In this document: in pieces, positions 1 through 8,464 of the stretch
How the letters are laid out: every line of letters starts with the position of its first letter
How positions within the stretch are numbered: the first letter of the stretch is position 1
Assembly (NCBI RefSeq): GCF_000429965.1
Contig: NZ_AUCW01000015.1
Location: forward strand, 62,001-126,000
Origin: Desulfogranum mediterraneum DSM 13871
GTDB lineage: Bacteria > Desulfobacterota > Desulfobulbia > Desulfobulbales > Desulfobulbaceae
Direction: 5' to 3'
DNA length: 64,000 nt
Position numbers and translations under genes: made by a program
Notes under the pieces: generated by a model
What the model was told of the DNA's origin: nothing
Databases searched by the model: none
What the model saw: only the letters and a program-made list of their open reading frames with translations

Positions 1-15
1 AAGGCAAGGATGGGC

Positions 16-55
16 CTCCCCGGAACCGGATAAGGGTGTTGACAGCACCCTTTCA
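16..55 (+). terminator. Weak hairpin, possible terminator of an upstream gene
   Basis: Inverted repeat AAGGGTG / CACCCTT with a 7-base loop and a short pyrimidine tail. There is no real T-run, so termination is uncertain. It would belong to a gene left of the window, or lie in the leader of the CorA gene. Confidence 0.25.
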
Positions 56-90
56 CCACACTATTCCACAGAGGCCAGGGAGAACAGAGA

Positions 91-1152
91 GTGCAACCTA
101 AAAAAAGCTCCTCCATCAAGGCAGGTAAGGCTCCCGGCACCCTGACCCATGTGGGCAAGAGGATGGAGGCTGAAACCTCTGTCCAGGTGATTGCCTACAG
201 TAAGACAGAGCTGGTGGAAGAGCCGTCGCTGCCCATAGCTGAGTGCCAGGGATTCATCGACAGGGAAGAGATCTCCTGGATCCAGGTCACCGGTATCCAT
301 GACCCGGACTCCATCGATGCCCTCGGCAGCTACCTCCAACTCCATCCCCTGGTCCTGGAAGACATCATGAACTCCGGCCAACGGCCCAAGCTGGAGGAGT
401 TTGACGACTATATCTTCATCGTCCTCAAGATGCTCTTTGTCGATGGGACCGGCAAGGGTATAGACGTGGAACAGGTCAGCCTGATCCTGGGTCCGGGCTA
501 TGTCATCTCCTTCCAGGAATCGGCAAGAGACCTGTTTGAGCCCCTCCGTCAACGCATCCGCCAGGGAAAAGGGCGGGTCCGCAAGATGGGAGCAGACTAC
601 CTGGCCTACTCCCTCATGGACTCCATAGTGGACCAGTACTTTGTGCTGCTGGAACAGATGGGGGAGGTGGTGGACTCCCTGGAGGCGTCCATCGTTGAGG
701 AGCCGGAGCTGGAGACCCTGCAGACCATCCAGCAGATCAAACGACAGCTGCTGCACTTTCGCCGGGCGGTCTGGCCCCTGCGGGAAATCGTTGCCGGTCT
801 CCAACGGGATGGCGGGGCCCTGATCTCCGAGGAGATGTTTGCCTTTCTGCGGGATCTCCATGACCACACCATCCAGGTGATGGAGACCCTGGAGACCTTT
901 CATATGACCATCTCAGAGGCCATGGACCTCTACATGTCCAGCCTCAGCATCCGGATGAACCAGGTCGCCCAGATCCTGACCATCATGGCCACCATCTTCA
1001 TCCCCCTGACCTTCATCTCCGGGGTATATGGCATGAATTTCAAACACATGCCCGAGTTGAACCATCCCTGGGCCTATCCGGCCTGCCTGTTATTCATGCT
1101 CTTGATCGCAGCAGGGATGATCCTCTTCTTCCGGCGAAAGCGATGGCTCTGA
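91..1152 (+). CDS. corA: CorA-family magnesium/cobalt transporter
   Basis: 353 aa, the usual length for CorA. It is a homopentameric inner-membrane channel for Mg2+ (or Co2+/Ni2+). The N-terminal two thirds are a soluble, acidic alpha/beta and long-helix domain. The C-terminus has two membrane helices, and the first ends in the signature Tyr-Gly-Met-Asn at residues 313-316, which forms the selectivity filter. The short tail after the second helix is basic (RRKR), as in the family. The start is GTG at 91, with AGGGAG 8 bases upstream. The gene stands alone, convergent with the acetyltransferase gene. The family is secure; the transported ion cannot be read from sequence. Confidence 0.93.
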   Translation: MQPKKSSSIKAGKAPGTLTHVGKRMEAETSVQVIAYSKTELVEEPSLPIAECQGFIDREEISWIQVTGIHDPDSIDALGSYLQLHPLVLEDIMNSGQRPKLEEFDDYIFIVLKMLFVDGTGKGIDVEQVSLILGPGYVISFQESARDLFEPLRQRIRQGKGRVRKMGADYLAYSLMDSIVDQYFVLLEQMGEVVDSLEASIVEEPELETLQTIQQIKRQLLHFRRAVWPLREIVAGLQRDGGALISEEMFAFLRDLHDHTIQVMETLETFHMTISEAMDLYMSSLSIRMNQVAQILTIMATIFIPLTFISGVYGMNFKHMPELNHPWAYPACLLFMLLIAAGMILFFRRKRWL

Positions 1153-1179
1153 GACCGGACTGGACGGTCTTCCCCTTTT
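1151..1179 (+). terminator. Intrinsic terminator after corA
   Basis: A 6-7 bp stem (GAGACCG / CGGTCTT, last pair G-T) with a 7-base loop overlaps the corA stop codon and is followed by CCCCTTTT. It lies between two convergent genes. Confidence 0.45.
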
Positions 1180-1212
1180 ACAGCTGCAGAGAGGCGATCT
1201 GCTGTGCAGACC

Positions 1213-1731
1213 TCAGCTCGGCGTCTTTAAGGGGCGCGCTGCCCCCCTTGCCAGGATCAGGTTGGTGTGGGCCTCACCTTCCAGGATAAAGGCGGTCTCT
1301 CCCACCTCCTCAAATCCTCGCCCTTGGTACCAGGAGATTGCCGGACCGTTATGGACCCAGGTTCTCAGCCAGTGGGGGTATCCGTACTCTGCGCTCACCC
1401 GCTCCAACAGGGCAGAGCCCAGCCCCTGGCCCTGAAAAGGCTCCTGCACATAGAGGGTGACGATCTCATAGCCATAGCCGGGGCCCGCCTCGGACACAGC
1501 CTCCAGATCGATGGTGATGAAACCCCGGAGCAGCGCTCCCTCATGGGCGAGGAGCAGCTGCAGGTGATCGGCCTGCTGGATTCGCCTGAAATAGTCCGGG
1601 GTAAACTGCTCCAGGACAAAACGGGCCATGGGCCCATTGATCCCCTCCCGGGCATAGGTATGCAGCCAGACCTGGATGGCCAGGGCTGCCAGCGGGGCCG
1701 CATCTGATCGCCTGCAGGGCCGGATATTCAC
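1213..1731 (-). CDS. GNAT-family N-acetyltransferase
   Basis: About 172 aa. It transfers an acetyl group from acetyl-CoA to an unknown amine. The fold shows the acetyl-CoA binding loop 'QGQGLGSALLERV' (Q-x-x-G-x-G/A pattern) after a beta strand, and a C-terminal 'WYQGRGFEEVG' element typical of the family. I prefer the GTG start at 1731 because GGGAGG lies 6 bases upstream and the protein then begins directly at the first strand (VNIRPCRRSDA). A longer frame up to 1809 would overlap the methyltransferase gene. It is the third gene of a set with the methyltransferase (55-bp gap) and the radical SAM protein. The substrate is unknown. Confidence 0.8.
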   Translation of the reverse strand: MNIRPCRRSDAAPLAALAIQVWLHTYAREGINGPMARFVLEQFTPDYFRRIQQADHLQLLLAHEGALLRGFITIDLEAVSEAGPGYGYEIVTLYVQEPFQGQGLGSALLERVSAEYGYPHWLRTWVHNGPAISWYQGRGFEEVGETAFILEGEAHTNLILARGAARPLKTPS

Positions 1732-1786
1732 GGCCCGCCTCCCCTCCAGGCCTGGTTCTGCGCCCGACTCCATCTTGCCGGTGCGC

Positions 1787-2425
1787 TTAACAGGGAGCGG
1801 CAAGGACATAGCCCAGAGTCATGGCGGCTGCGCACTGCTCGTGGCTGATAGGGAGCGTACTGCTGCTGGTGATGGTAAAGCCGCAACTGCTGATGCATGC
1901 ACAGAGGCTCTCACAGCTGAAGAGCTGATGGGAGTGGTGCCCTGAGCTTGCCGCCCACTGTTGATAGCTCTCAAGCCCCTCTGCGCTCTCTCCATGACAG
2001 TAGGTCGGGGCAAGCAGCCGTCCTGAAGACTTGAGTACCCGCCTGGCCTCCCCTAAGACCGACTGGGGAGAGGACATGAGATGGAGACTGTTCAGGATAA
2101 GCACGGCATCAAAGACCCCATCTGCAAATCCCAGGGCAGCACCATCCTGCACCAGAAAGGAGACATTGCCCTGGCAGCGTGCTGCTGCTTTTTTGCGTGC
2201 AAGGGCGATCATCTCCGGCTCCAGGTCGACGGCATCCACCCACTGAACCTGCCTGGCACACGCCAGTGCCGCCCTGCCGGTGCCGGCTCCAAGGTCCAGG
2301 ATCCGCTCCACAGCACCGATCTCCTCGACGATGGTCCGAACCAGTGCATCCATCCCATGGTTGGTATGCCCGTCATAGTGTGCTGTGTTCCGACTCCAAT
2401 AGCTCTCTCTCTCTGCTGCCTGCAC
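1787..2425 (-). CDS. Class I SAM-dependent methyltransferase
   Basis: About 212 aa. SAM-binding motif I is 'ILDLGAGTGRAAL', followed by an acidic strand end ('AVDLEPEMIALAR'), motif II around 'GVFDAVLILNSLHLM' and a post-motif 'EARRVLKSSGRLL'. This is the standard small-molecule (UbiE/Methyltransf_11) layout. The GTG start at 2425 is preceded by AGGAGG at ideal spacing. A longer frame reaching 2557 would run into the radical SAM gene and looks non-coding before this point. The C-terminus is Ser- and Cys-rich (SCESLCACISSCGF). The methyl acceptor is unknown. It lies between the radical SAM and acetyltransferase genes and is probably cotranscribed. Confidence 0.8.
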   Translation of the reverse strand: MQAAERESYWSRNTAHYDGHTNHGMDALVRTIVEEIGAVERILDLGAGTGRAALACARQVQWVDAVDLEPEMIALARKKAAARCQGNVSFLVQDGAALGFADGVFDAVLILNSLHLMSSPQSVLGEARRVLKSSGRLLAPTYCHGESAEGLESYQQWAASSGHHSHQLFSCESLCACISSCGFTITSSSTLPISHEQCAAAMTLGYVLAAPC

Positions 2426-2507
2426 GTTCTTCCTCCTTCCTCTCTGTACGCTGTTCTTGCCATCCGCTCCCCGGAGATCCCGGGTAACAGCAAATAAGGC
2501 CCCTGCC

Positions 2508-3458
2508 TCAATCCGGGGAAAGACTCGGCAGTTTGCGGAGATAAAAACGCTCGCCACGATATTCCGAGACGATCATCTTCTCCTCAGCCACCAGCTGCTC
2601 CACCATCGAGAAGCTGCCCTGGGCCTTGTGCAGATACTCTCTCACCGCGTCCTCCCGCATGGGATGGACCGAGGTGATACTCAGGAGGTCGGCTTCGACC
2701 TTGCCGGTGTAGGCAAACTCGTTGCCCTCGTAACCGATCAGAAGTTCCGTCTTCAGGCCATGTTCCTGAAAACAATGAAAGGCACGGTTGATTGCCTGCT
2801 CTGCAGGCGGCCTGACCCATTTCACTGCAGGCGGCCTGGTGGGGATGCTCAGGAAGGAGACGGCCGGCTCAAGCCCGGCGATAAAGGCGGCTACCTCCCT
2901 GACCTCTTCGTTGAGCCCAGCCACCAACATGGTTTCCGTGACCAGCATGCCCTGATACTCTGCAGCAAAGGCCCTGATGCCGCTTAGGATGGGGCCCAGG
3001 GAGAGCGTTTTGTGGGGTCGATCGATTTTCCTCCAGATGCGCTCATCCAGGCTGTCCACCTTCAGTGAGACCCAGTCGGCCTGAGCGATCTGGGCCCTGA
3101 CCTGGGGATCAGCCACTAAGCTGGCATTGGTGATCAGCGCAACCTTGCAGCCCAGGGGTTTGAGCAGGCCGATCAGGGTTCCCAGATTCCTGTCCAGGGT
3201 GGGTTCACCGTCGGCGACCAGGGTCAGGTAATCGACCCCCTCCCTGTTCGCACCGGCCCTGTCCAGTTTTTCGACCACCTCGGCCAGGAGCTCATTGGGA
3301 TCGTAAAAGGCCTGCCGCTCGGCAGACATATCCCAGGAGACACCCAGCTGACAGTAGACACAGGAGTAACTGCAAACCTTGGGGGGGATGTTATTAATGC
3401 CTACACTTTGTCCCAGACGCCGTGATGGGACAGGGCCGAATACCCGTATCGTATCCAT
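2508..3458 (-). CDS. Radical SAM protein (COG0731-like)
   Basis: About 316 aa. The [4Fe-4S] cluster motif is Cys29-x3-Cys33-x2-Cys36 in 'CSYSCVYC', preceded by 'GPVPSRRLGQSVGINN', which is typical of the COG0731 Fe-S oxidoreductase group. A 'DGEPTL' segment corresponds to the SAM-binding GGE-like motif. The C-terminal 80 residues look like a winged-helix-type domain rather than a second cluster domain. The start is ATG 3458, with AGGAGG upstream; the 21 codons before it are discarded. Its substrate is unknown. The order (radical SAM, methyltransferase, GNAT) could be a small modification pathway, but I see no direct evidence of that. Confidence 0.82.
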   Translation of the reverse strand: MDTIRVFGPVPSRRLGQSVGINNIPPKVCSYSCVYCQLGVSWDMSAERQAFYDPNELLAEVVEKLDRAGANREGVDYLTLVADGEPTLDRNLGTLIGLLKPLGCKVALITNASLVADPQVRAQIAQADWVSLKVDSLDERIWRKIDRPHKTLSLGPILSGIRAFAAEYQGMLVTETMLVAGLNEEVREVAAFIAGLEPAVSFLSIPTRPPAVKWVRPPAEQAINRAFHCFQEHGLKTELLIGYEGNEFAYTGKVEADLLSITSVHPMREDAVREYLHKAQGSFSMVEQLVAEEKMIVSEYRGERFYLRKLPSLSPD

Positions 3459-3535
3459 GGAGTGGCCACCTCCTAATCTTAATTGAAATTTTGCAGAGTT
3501 GAAATTATGGCAACCTTGCAAACTTGCAACCTTGC

Positions 3536-3666
3536 CTTTTCTTCCAATCTTTGCCTCATGAAGGAAAGGTCATCCTCGGAATATCCGTGATATGCCTGCG
3601 GAAATAATCTCCCCATGGCTTGGTCTTGATCGAAAAATCTCACTGTTCAAGGTAGCCTTATGCAAT
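3536..3666 (+). repeat. Dispersed palindromic repeat, partial copy
   Basis: This stretch resembles, in opposite orientation, the right arm and centre of the 210-bp palindromic element at 57617-57826. Shared blocks include ATCCTCGGAATATC, TGCCTGCGGAAA (TGTCTGCGGAAA in the other copy), TTGATCGAAAAATCTCA and TTCAAGGTAGCCTTATGC. The second arm is not recognisable, so the copy is truncated or decayed. It occupies part of a 396-bp gap (3459-3854) between two minus-strand genes. The rest of the gap (3667-3854) holds nothing I recognise; a short direct repeat GCAACCTTGC lies near 3509-3535. Confidence 0.6.
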
Positions 3667-3854
3667 GGTGTGCTCTTGTCACAAGCTGTCTGGCAATACC
3701 TTTGCCAGCTCTTCGGCTGCCGGAACGGGACCTCTCCTCTCTTCGGCCCCCAAGCCACTGCTGCAGATCTTGCGCTGATCTCGCTCAAGGTGGAGCTGTG
3801 GATTCAACCTCAGCCAGCTGCAGGCGACGGACTATTGCCCGCTCAGGCCGTGGC

Positions 3855-4598
3855 TCAGTTGTCCTCCTGCTCCAGGCGGTACCGCTCTCTCATCTCCAGA
3901 ATCATCCGGCTTATCCCCTGGACAGCACGCTCCGGATCAGCCACATACTCTTTATTCCCCTGTGCCAACAGCTCCCTGCTGATGCTGCCGTCTGCAGCAA
4001 ACTCTTTGCCGGCCATGGTGACCGCTTCAAGCTGACCGGCCAGGAGTTCGGGGTGGCTGACCATAAAATGAGAGGCTGGAAAGTAGAATTCACCGACCAG
4101 CTGCGCCCCCATACTCTTGACAACCCGGTTAAAGACCCTGCTGATGGAGACAAAGGTTTCCCTCTCCGGATTACCAGCAGTGGAGATGACCACCGCCTTC
4201 TGTTGCTGTTCACGGGACTTCAGGTGGTAGGTTCTGCCCTCTCTGAAGGCAAAGTAGGGGCCAAAGGTCGGCCTGAGCCGTTCGATCATCTTTTGCAGGG
4301 CGCTGGACATGGAGTCAAAATAGACCGGACTGGCAAGGAGCAGCAGCTCGGCTGCCTCCATTTTTGCAATGATGGCATCCATGTCATCATGATATCGGCA
4401 CGCACCCGGGGTCTCAAACAGACATTTGCCGCAGCTGGCGCAGGGGGCGATCTTTTGCCTGGCCGGATAGAGCACCTCGCAGCCGGCCTTTCCGGCTTCA
4501 GCCCCCTGGACAAAGGCCTGGACTACCCTCTCGGTGAACCCCTGTTCAGCTCGATGACTGCCATTGATAACAAGCATCTTCGTCCCAGTATCTGACAT
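3855..4598 (-). CDS. NADPH-dependent FMN reductase / iron-sulfur flavoprotein-like
   Basis: 247 aa. It is a flavodoxin-fold oxidoreductase: the first strand and FMN phosphate loop are 'MLVINGSHRAEQGFTERVV', and the second FMN-contact element is 'LLLASPVYFDSMSSALQKMIERL'. Cysteines in 'CASCGKCLFETPGAC' (C-x2-C-x2-C-x7-C) match the compact cluster motif of iron-sulfur flavoproteins, so an Fe-S cluster is possible beside FMN. The start at 4598 has AAAGGAG upstream. It probably transfers electrons in the cytoplasm; its partner is unknown. It stands apart from the next operon by 155 bp. Confidence 0.82.
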   Translation of the reverse strand: MSDTGTKMLVINGSHRAEQGFTERVVQAFVQGAEAGKAGCEVLYPARQKIAPCASCGKCLFETPGACRYHDDMDAIIAKMEAAELLLLASPVYFDSMSSALQKMIERLRPTFGPYFAFREGRTYHLKSREQQQKAVVISTAGNPERETFVSISRVFNRVVKSMGAQLVGEFYFPASHFMVSHPELLAGQLEAVTMAGKEFAADGSISRELLAQGNKEYVADPERAVQGISRMILEMRERYRLEQEDN

Positions 4599-4753
4599 TG
4601 CTACGCTCCTTTTCGATACACCACTACTGAAAACCAGTCCCTGCTCTCCGGTGGCTACTTCAGCCAGGACCGGTTCTCTCCCAGAAAGGCGCAGGCGACC
4701 GGCAGCTGGGAGGACCTCCTCCCCTCGGCTCAGGTCCTCTGCGCCACCTCACC

Positions 4754-5785
4754 TCATTGGATTCCGGCAAAAAACAAGGCCCAGAAGGGGTCAGCCTCCG
4801 GTTCTTTCAGGGCCTGCACCCTCTGATCCCGCAACACGGTATTCTCCTTTAAGCCGGCGTCGAATCGACCCAGGACAAAGCTCTCGATGCCCAGATCTGC
4901 CCAGACCCGCTGCACCTCGGCTGCCCGAGCAGGATCGACCGCAGCCAGGAGGGTACCCTCACTGATGGCCTGCCAGGGATCAAAGTTCAGTTCCCTGGCC
5001 AGGGCAGCGATATCTCCGGGGATGGCCAGCCGATCAAAATCCACCCGCAGCGGAATACCGGCAGCAGTGGACATCTCCCAGAGGCCCCCCTGGACCCCAC
5101 CTTCGGTGGCATCGTGCATGGCATGCACCCCACCGACCCGGAAGGCCACCAGGGCATCCTGGACCACGGAGATCTGTTCCACCCGGGCGCGAAGGGAATC
5201 AAGCAACTCCGGAGAGAGGCTCTTCTCCAGCCTACTCCGGTGGACGATGGAGAGCAGGGCTGCGGCCTCGATACAGGGGCCCTTGGTCATCAGAATCAGG
5301 TCACCATCCCTGGCGCCGCCGGGTGAGATCCAGCTGTCCCGATCTGCCGTGCCCCAGACCGTCACCCCGCCCACCGTGGGCACGGTGACCGCTCCATACC
5401 AGCCGGTATGGCCGCCGACAATGGTAATCTCCAAGGCCTTCGCTGCCTGGGAGATCGAACCGATGATGGTGCGGGCGTCCTCTTCGGGACAGCCCGGCGG
5501 CAACAACAGGGTGTAGGTCATAAACTCGGGTTTGACCCCGGTCACGGCCACGTCACTGGCCCCGATGTGGACCGTGAACCAGCCCATGATCTCCAGGGGC
5601 AGTCCTGGAGCGGGAAAGATCGGATCCTCGGCAATGGCCATTATCCGACCATCAGCAGATTCCAGGATAGCTGCATCCAAGCCGGGACCAGGTCCCACCA
5701 GCACCCGCTCAGAGGGTTTACCCAGTGCCCCCTGGACCAGCGCCTCCAAACGTGAGGGGCTGGGTTTTCCCACCAGATTACTCAT
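4754..5785 (-). CDS. AIR synthase-related protein (PurM/HypE/ThiL superfamily)
   Basis: 343 aa, one complete PurM-like unit. The N-terminal half carries the ATP-binding elements ('GPGPGLDAAIL' and 'GASDVAVTGVKPEFMTYTLLLPPG'). The C-terminal half carries the glycine-rich 'HDATEGGVQGGLWEM' typical of the superfamily. It most resembles the HypE-like 'AIR synthase family' of anaerobes rather than true PurM. It lacks the C-terminal Cys of HypE (ends in FFAGIQ), so it is not a hydrogenase maturation HypE. Its start overlaps the stop of the MTH1187-type gene by 8 bp, so the two are translationally coupled. That thiamin-binding neighbour raises the possibility of a ThiL-like role (inference). Confidence 0.75.
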   Translation of the reverse strand: MSNLVGKPSPSRLEALVQGALGKPSERVLVGPGPGLDAAILESADGRIMAIAEDPIFPAPGLPLEIMGWFTVHIGASDVAVTGVKPEFMTYTLLLPPGCPEEDARTIIGSISQAAKALEITIVGGHTGWYGAVTVPTVGGVTVWGTADRDSWISPGGARDGDLILMTKGPCIEAAALLSIVHRSRLEKSLSPELLDSLRARVEQISVVQDALVAFRVGGVHAMHDATEGGVQGGLWEMSTAAGIPLRVDFDRLAIPGDIAALARELNFDPWQAISEGTLLAAVDPARAAEVQRVWADLGIESFVLGRFDAGLKENTVLRDQRVQALKEPEADPFWALFFAGIQ

Positions 5786-6086
5786 GAGTCACCTGCCGGG
5801 CTAAGACCTCTTCCACATCGGCAACCTTGCCCTCCAGGCGGCCGCTTGCCCCCCGGCGATCATCCATGGTGATGGAGGTGAGCACCCGGGGGGCCCGCTC
5901 CATCATCAGGTTATGGCACTGGATGATCAGCTCCATCACCTCGGCCTGATCGCCCTCGATGGTGGTCTGCATGGCCCCCAGCTTGTGGTCCAGACCTGAG
6001 GCGGCAACCAGGGCCACCACCGCTGCCACATGTTCCTTCAACTCCTCACCCACCCCAAAGGGGAGGATGGCAAAACTCGCCAACAT
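5778..6086 (-). CDS. MTH1187-family thiamin-binding protein
   Basis: 102 aa. The ferredoxin-like small domain is recognisable from 'SFAILPFGVGEELKEHVAAVVALVAASGLDH' split by the strand 'KLGAMQTTIEGDQAEVMELIIQCHNLMM' and the conserved end 'RVLTSITMDDRRG'. Members bind thiamin or a related ligand and are often fused to or next to transport or cofactor genes. Two ATGs are adjacent; the second (6086) is better spaced from AGAGG. It is the first gene of a two-gene operon with the AIR-synthase-like protein. I found no TPP riboswitch upstream. Confidence 0.82.
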   Translation of the reverse strand: MLASFAILPFGVGEELKEHVAAVVALVAASGLDHKLGAMQTTIEGDQAEVMELIIQCHNLMMERAPRVLTSITMDDRRGASGRLEGKVADVEEVLARQVTHE

Positions 6087-6480
6087 CATATACCTCTTGT
6101 TTCATGATCTGCTTTGGTGGGCAGAGGTCACCAGGGCGCCCCTTCCCCTAATCTAATACGGTTATCCTAAAACAGCCTTACAGCTGCCCTGCGCTTCTTT
6201 CAAGAAAAAAGCGGCTGAGAGGAGAAAGAATCTAACATATTTATTTAAACAAAAGCCGAAACTCACGATTACACATCTGCTCCCTGATGAGCTGAGCGGA
6301 GTCATCCCCCTTCAGGGACGGACAATGGCTACGGAGCTCTGCCCAGCGAAAGGAGGTATCAGGAAAGATCGGTGTCCTCCTGAACAATTACTTGATTTTT
6401 CATCCTGAAAAGGTAGGCTGGTCGCTGCCTCAACTGTTCTTCCAGCGGTTTGATTTTCCCAGAGATTTGAACATCCAGCC
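6087..6480. other. Divergent intergenic region
   Basis: 394 bp between the divergent MTH1187-type and AraC genes. It is AT-rich around 6220-6275 and so probably holds both promoters. An imperfect hairpin sits at 6190-6213 (CGCTTCTTT / AAAAAAGCG). No RNA motif could be assigned. Confidence 0.5.
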
Positions 6481-7344
6481 ATGAATCCAGACCTCATAGC
6501 CCCTCGCTTTTTTGAAAACCAGAGCACCTTCACTCACCTGAAAGTCGGTGATTTCTCCTGTGTGGAGTATCGCTCCTCTACTGATAACCGGAAGAACAGC
6601 ATCCTGGTTACCTCCTATCTCTTTGTGGTGCTCCTCAGTGGTCGCAAGATTATCCATAACGGGACAGATGACCTCCATATCCGAGCCGGAAATGCTTTTT
6701 TTGCGGAAAAAGGTTCCTATCTCTTTTCAGAGATCCTTGAGACAACGGATAGATACCAAGCGCTCATCTTTTTCATAGATGATAGTTTTCTGGCATCTTT
6801 TCTCAAATCACACGCCTGTCCTCCATCCCAAAATCATAGCCAGGAAAGAGAACGTATCTTTCAAATCCACCTCAGCCCCTTGCTTCAGGCCAGCATCCAG
6901 TCGCTGTTGCCCTTCTTTGTCCACCCAACCGACAACAGTGATACCTTGATGCGCTTGAAGCTCGAGGAGTTGCTCCTTCTTATCCTTGACTCCGGGGATA
7001 ACGGTTCTTTTCATGCCTTCCTGCATGATCTCCACTCGACCAGAAAACAGAACCTCATCCAGCTCATGGAAGAGTATTACCTGAAACCGGTTTCCCTTAA
7101 GGAGTTGGCAGCCCTTTCCGGACGCTCGCTGGCCTCCTTTAAGAGAGATTTTCAAAAAATATTCCAGCAGCCGCCAAGGCAATGGATCAACAACCGCCGA
7201 CTGGAGCAGGCAAGGGTATTACTGCTCCATCCTGACAACAACGTCAGCGATACCTGCTTTATGGTCGGTTTTCAAAATGTCTCCCATTTTAGCCAGCTCT
7301 TCAAAAAGAGATTCGGCTGCTCCCCCAGCGCCCTTAGACCATAA
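6481..7344 (+). CDS. AraC-family transcriptional regulator
   Basis: 287 aa. The C-terminal 100 residues are a two-helix-turn-helix AraC domain: 'LKELAALSGRSLASFKRDFQKIFQQPPRQWINNRRLEQA' followed by 'VSDTCFMVGFQNVSHFSQLFKKRFGCSPSALRP', which keeps the family signature (GFxxxSHFSxxFKKxFGxSP). The N-terminal 180 residues form a cupin-like sensor with no recognisable ligand site ('GRKIIHNGTDDLHIRAGNAFFAEKGSY'). Base composition is more AT-rich than in neighbouring genes, which hints at transfer. It points to the PEBP-like gene 152 bp downstream on the same strand, a possible target. Confidence 0.88.
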   Translation: MNPDLIAPRFFENQSTFTHLKVGDFSCVEYRSSTDNRKNSILVTSYLFVVLLSGRKIIHNGTDDLHIRAGNAFFAEKGSYLFSEILETTDRYQALIFFIDDSFLASFLKSHACPPSQNHSQERERIFQIHLSPLLQASIQSLLPFFVHPTDNSDTLMRLKLEELLLLILDSGDNGSFHAFLHDLHSTRKQNLIQLMEEYYLKPVSLKELAALSGRSLASFKRDFQKIFQQPPRQWINNRRLEQARVLLLHPDNNVSDTCFMVGFQNVSHFSQLFKKRFGCSPSALRP

Positions 7345-7496
7345 CCCTCTTTTTTCCATCTTTATCGCCCCTTGAGCCATAGAGCAAAAAGTCTGATCCT
7401 CCTGCAACAGCAGGAATCGCTCTGTTGTATATACTCCTCCCTGAACCATTGAGAGCGGTAAGCCAACTTTTCAAACGCCATCCAAAGGAGAACAAG

Positions 7497-8063
7497 ATGA
7501 AACAAAAGGAGCTGAAACAGATCGGAATGAGTGTCGTATTGAGCCTCATCGTTGGACCCTGGGCCTCTGCGGCTGATTTCACCCTGACAAGCCCGCAGCT
7601 GACCCCTGGAGGGAAGATGCAGCAAGAACAGCTCTTCAAGGGTTTCGGCTGCAACGGGGAGAACATCTCACCTGAACTTCACTGGCAGGGGGAGCCTTCG
7701 GGGACCCGGAGTTTTGCCCTGACCATGTATGACCCCGATGCACCGACAGGGAGTGGCTGGTGGCACTGGATCGTCTTTAATATTCCGGCAGAAAGACATA
7801 AACTTGAAAAAAACAGCGGTGGAGCGAGCCCCACCTCGAAAAACAGGGTAGGGATTCAGAGTCGGACCGACTTTGGCTCGACAGGCTACGGCGGAGCATG
7901 CCCACCCGCCGGCCATGGTGCGCATCGATATCAATTCCGTATCTGGGCCCTGGACACCCCCCATCTTGAACTGGATGACCAGGCTTCCGGTGCCATGGTG
8001 GGCTACTTCCTCAACCAACATGCGCTTGCCCAAGCTGAACTGACCGTCAGCTATGGTCGTTGA
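7497..8063 (+). CDS. YbhB/YbcL-type PEBP (Raf kinase inhibitor-like) protein, secreted
   Basis: 188 aa. The N-terminal 26 residues are a Sec signal peptide ending 'GPWASAA'. The mature part is a complete phosphatidylethanolamine-binding-like domain: 'GENISPELHWQGEP', 'FALTMYDPDAPTGSGWWHWIVFNIPA' (the DPDAP and WxHW ligand-site motifs) and 'GYGGACPPAGHGAHRYQFRIWAL' (GPCPPxGxHRY motif). The ATG at 7497 follows AAAGGAG; an in-frame upstream start would spoil the signal peptide. The molecular role of bacterial members is poorly defined. It lies downstream of an AraC regulator. Confidence 0.9.
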   Translation: MKQKELKQIGMSVVLSLIVGPWASAADFTLTSPQLTPGGKMQQEQLFKGFGCNGENISPELHWQGEPSGTRSFALTMYDPDAPTGSGWWHWIVFNIPAERHKLEKNSGGASPTSKNRVGIQSRTDFGSTGYGGACPPAGHGAHRYQFRIWALDTPHLELDDQASGAMVGYFLNQHALAQAELTVSYGR

Positions 8064-8433
8064 ACAGAGCGGGGCGAGTTCGACCTTCCCCCACGGGGTA
8101 TCAGCCCTGTACCGTTCCTCGATAGCTTGGAGAGGATTTAACCACAGGAGATTTTTGGGGCTGAGCCGGGAAGAGCGGCCCTTCACAGCCGTTGCGCAGA
8201 GAACTCGGCAGGGCTGGCCCCATGGACAGGTGGCCGGTTCAGGAAGGAGCGTCTCACTTTACAAAAAAGAGTGACGACAACCGGGCCAAATCCGGGGCCC
8301 TTGCAGAGGAAAAGCTTCCTTGCTTGAAGGGGAAAAACGAAACAGAAGGGAACGATCAGGAGATTGTTACAAACATGCGGAGAGGGCCGAACAAGACGGC
8401 AGAATGAGACCCCGGAGGGAAACAGGATGATGC
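8064..8433. other. Gap without a clear gene
   Basis: About 370 bp between convergent transcription units. A 61-codon reading frame on the plus strand (8222-8407, MDRWPVQEGA..., rich in Lys, Glu and Asn) has protein-like composition, but I recognise no family and the start context is poor. I do not call it a gene. No other structure was seen. Confidence 0.3.
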
Positions 8434-8464
8434 AAAAAATGGCGGCCCACACAGGGGCCGCTTA
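8432..8464 (-). terminator. Intrinsic terminator of the icmF-side operon
   Basis: On the minus strand a GC-rich 7-8 bp stem (GCGGCCC / GGGCCGC) with a short loop is followed by CATTTTTT. It overlaps the stop codon of the small RR-rich protein and would end the leftward transcript. Confidence 0.75.

Noticed and set aside
4754-5785. HypE hydrogenase maturation protein
   Set aside because: The C-terminal cysteine that carries the cyanide ligand in HypE is absent, and no other hyp genes are near.
6087-6480. Possible TPP or cyclic-di-GMP riboswitch in front of the thiamin-binding gene or the AraC gene
   Set aside because: The conserved TPP core (CTGAGA with the ACCTGA-type box) is missing in the right orientation, and the GEMM-type core is only vaguely similar near 6315-6350.
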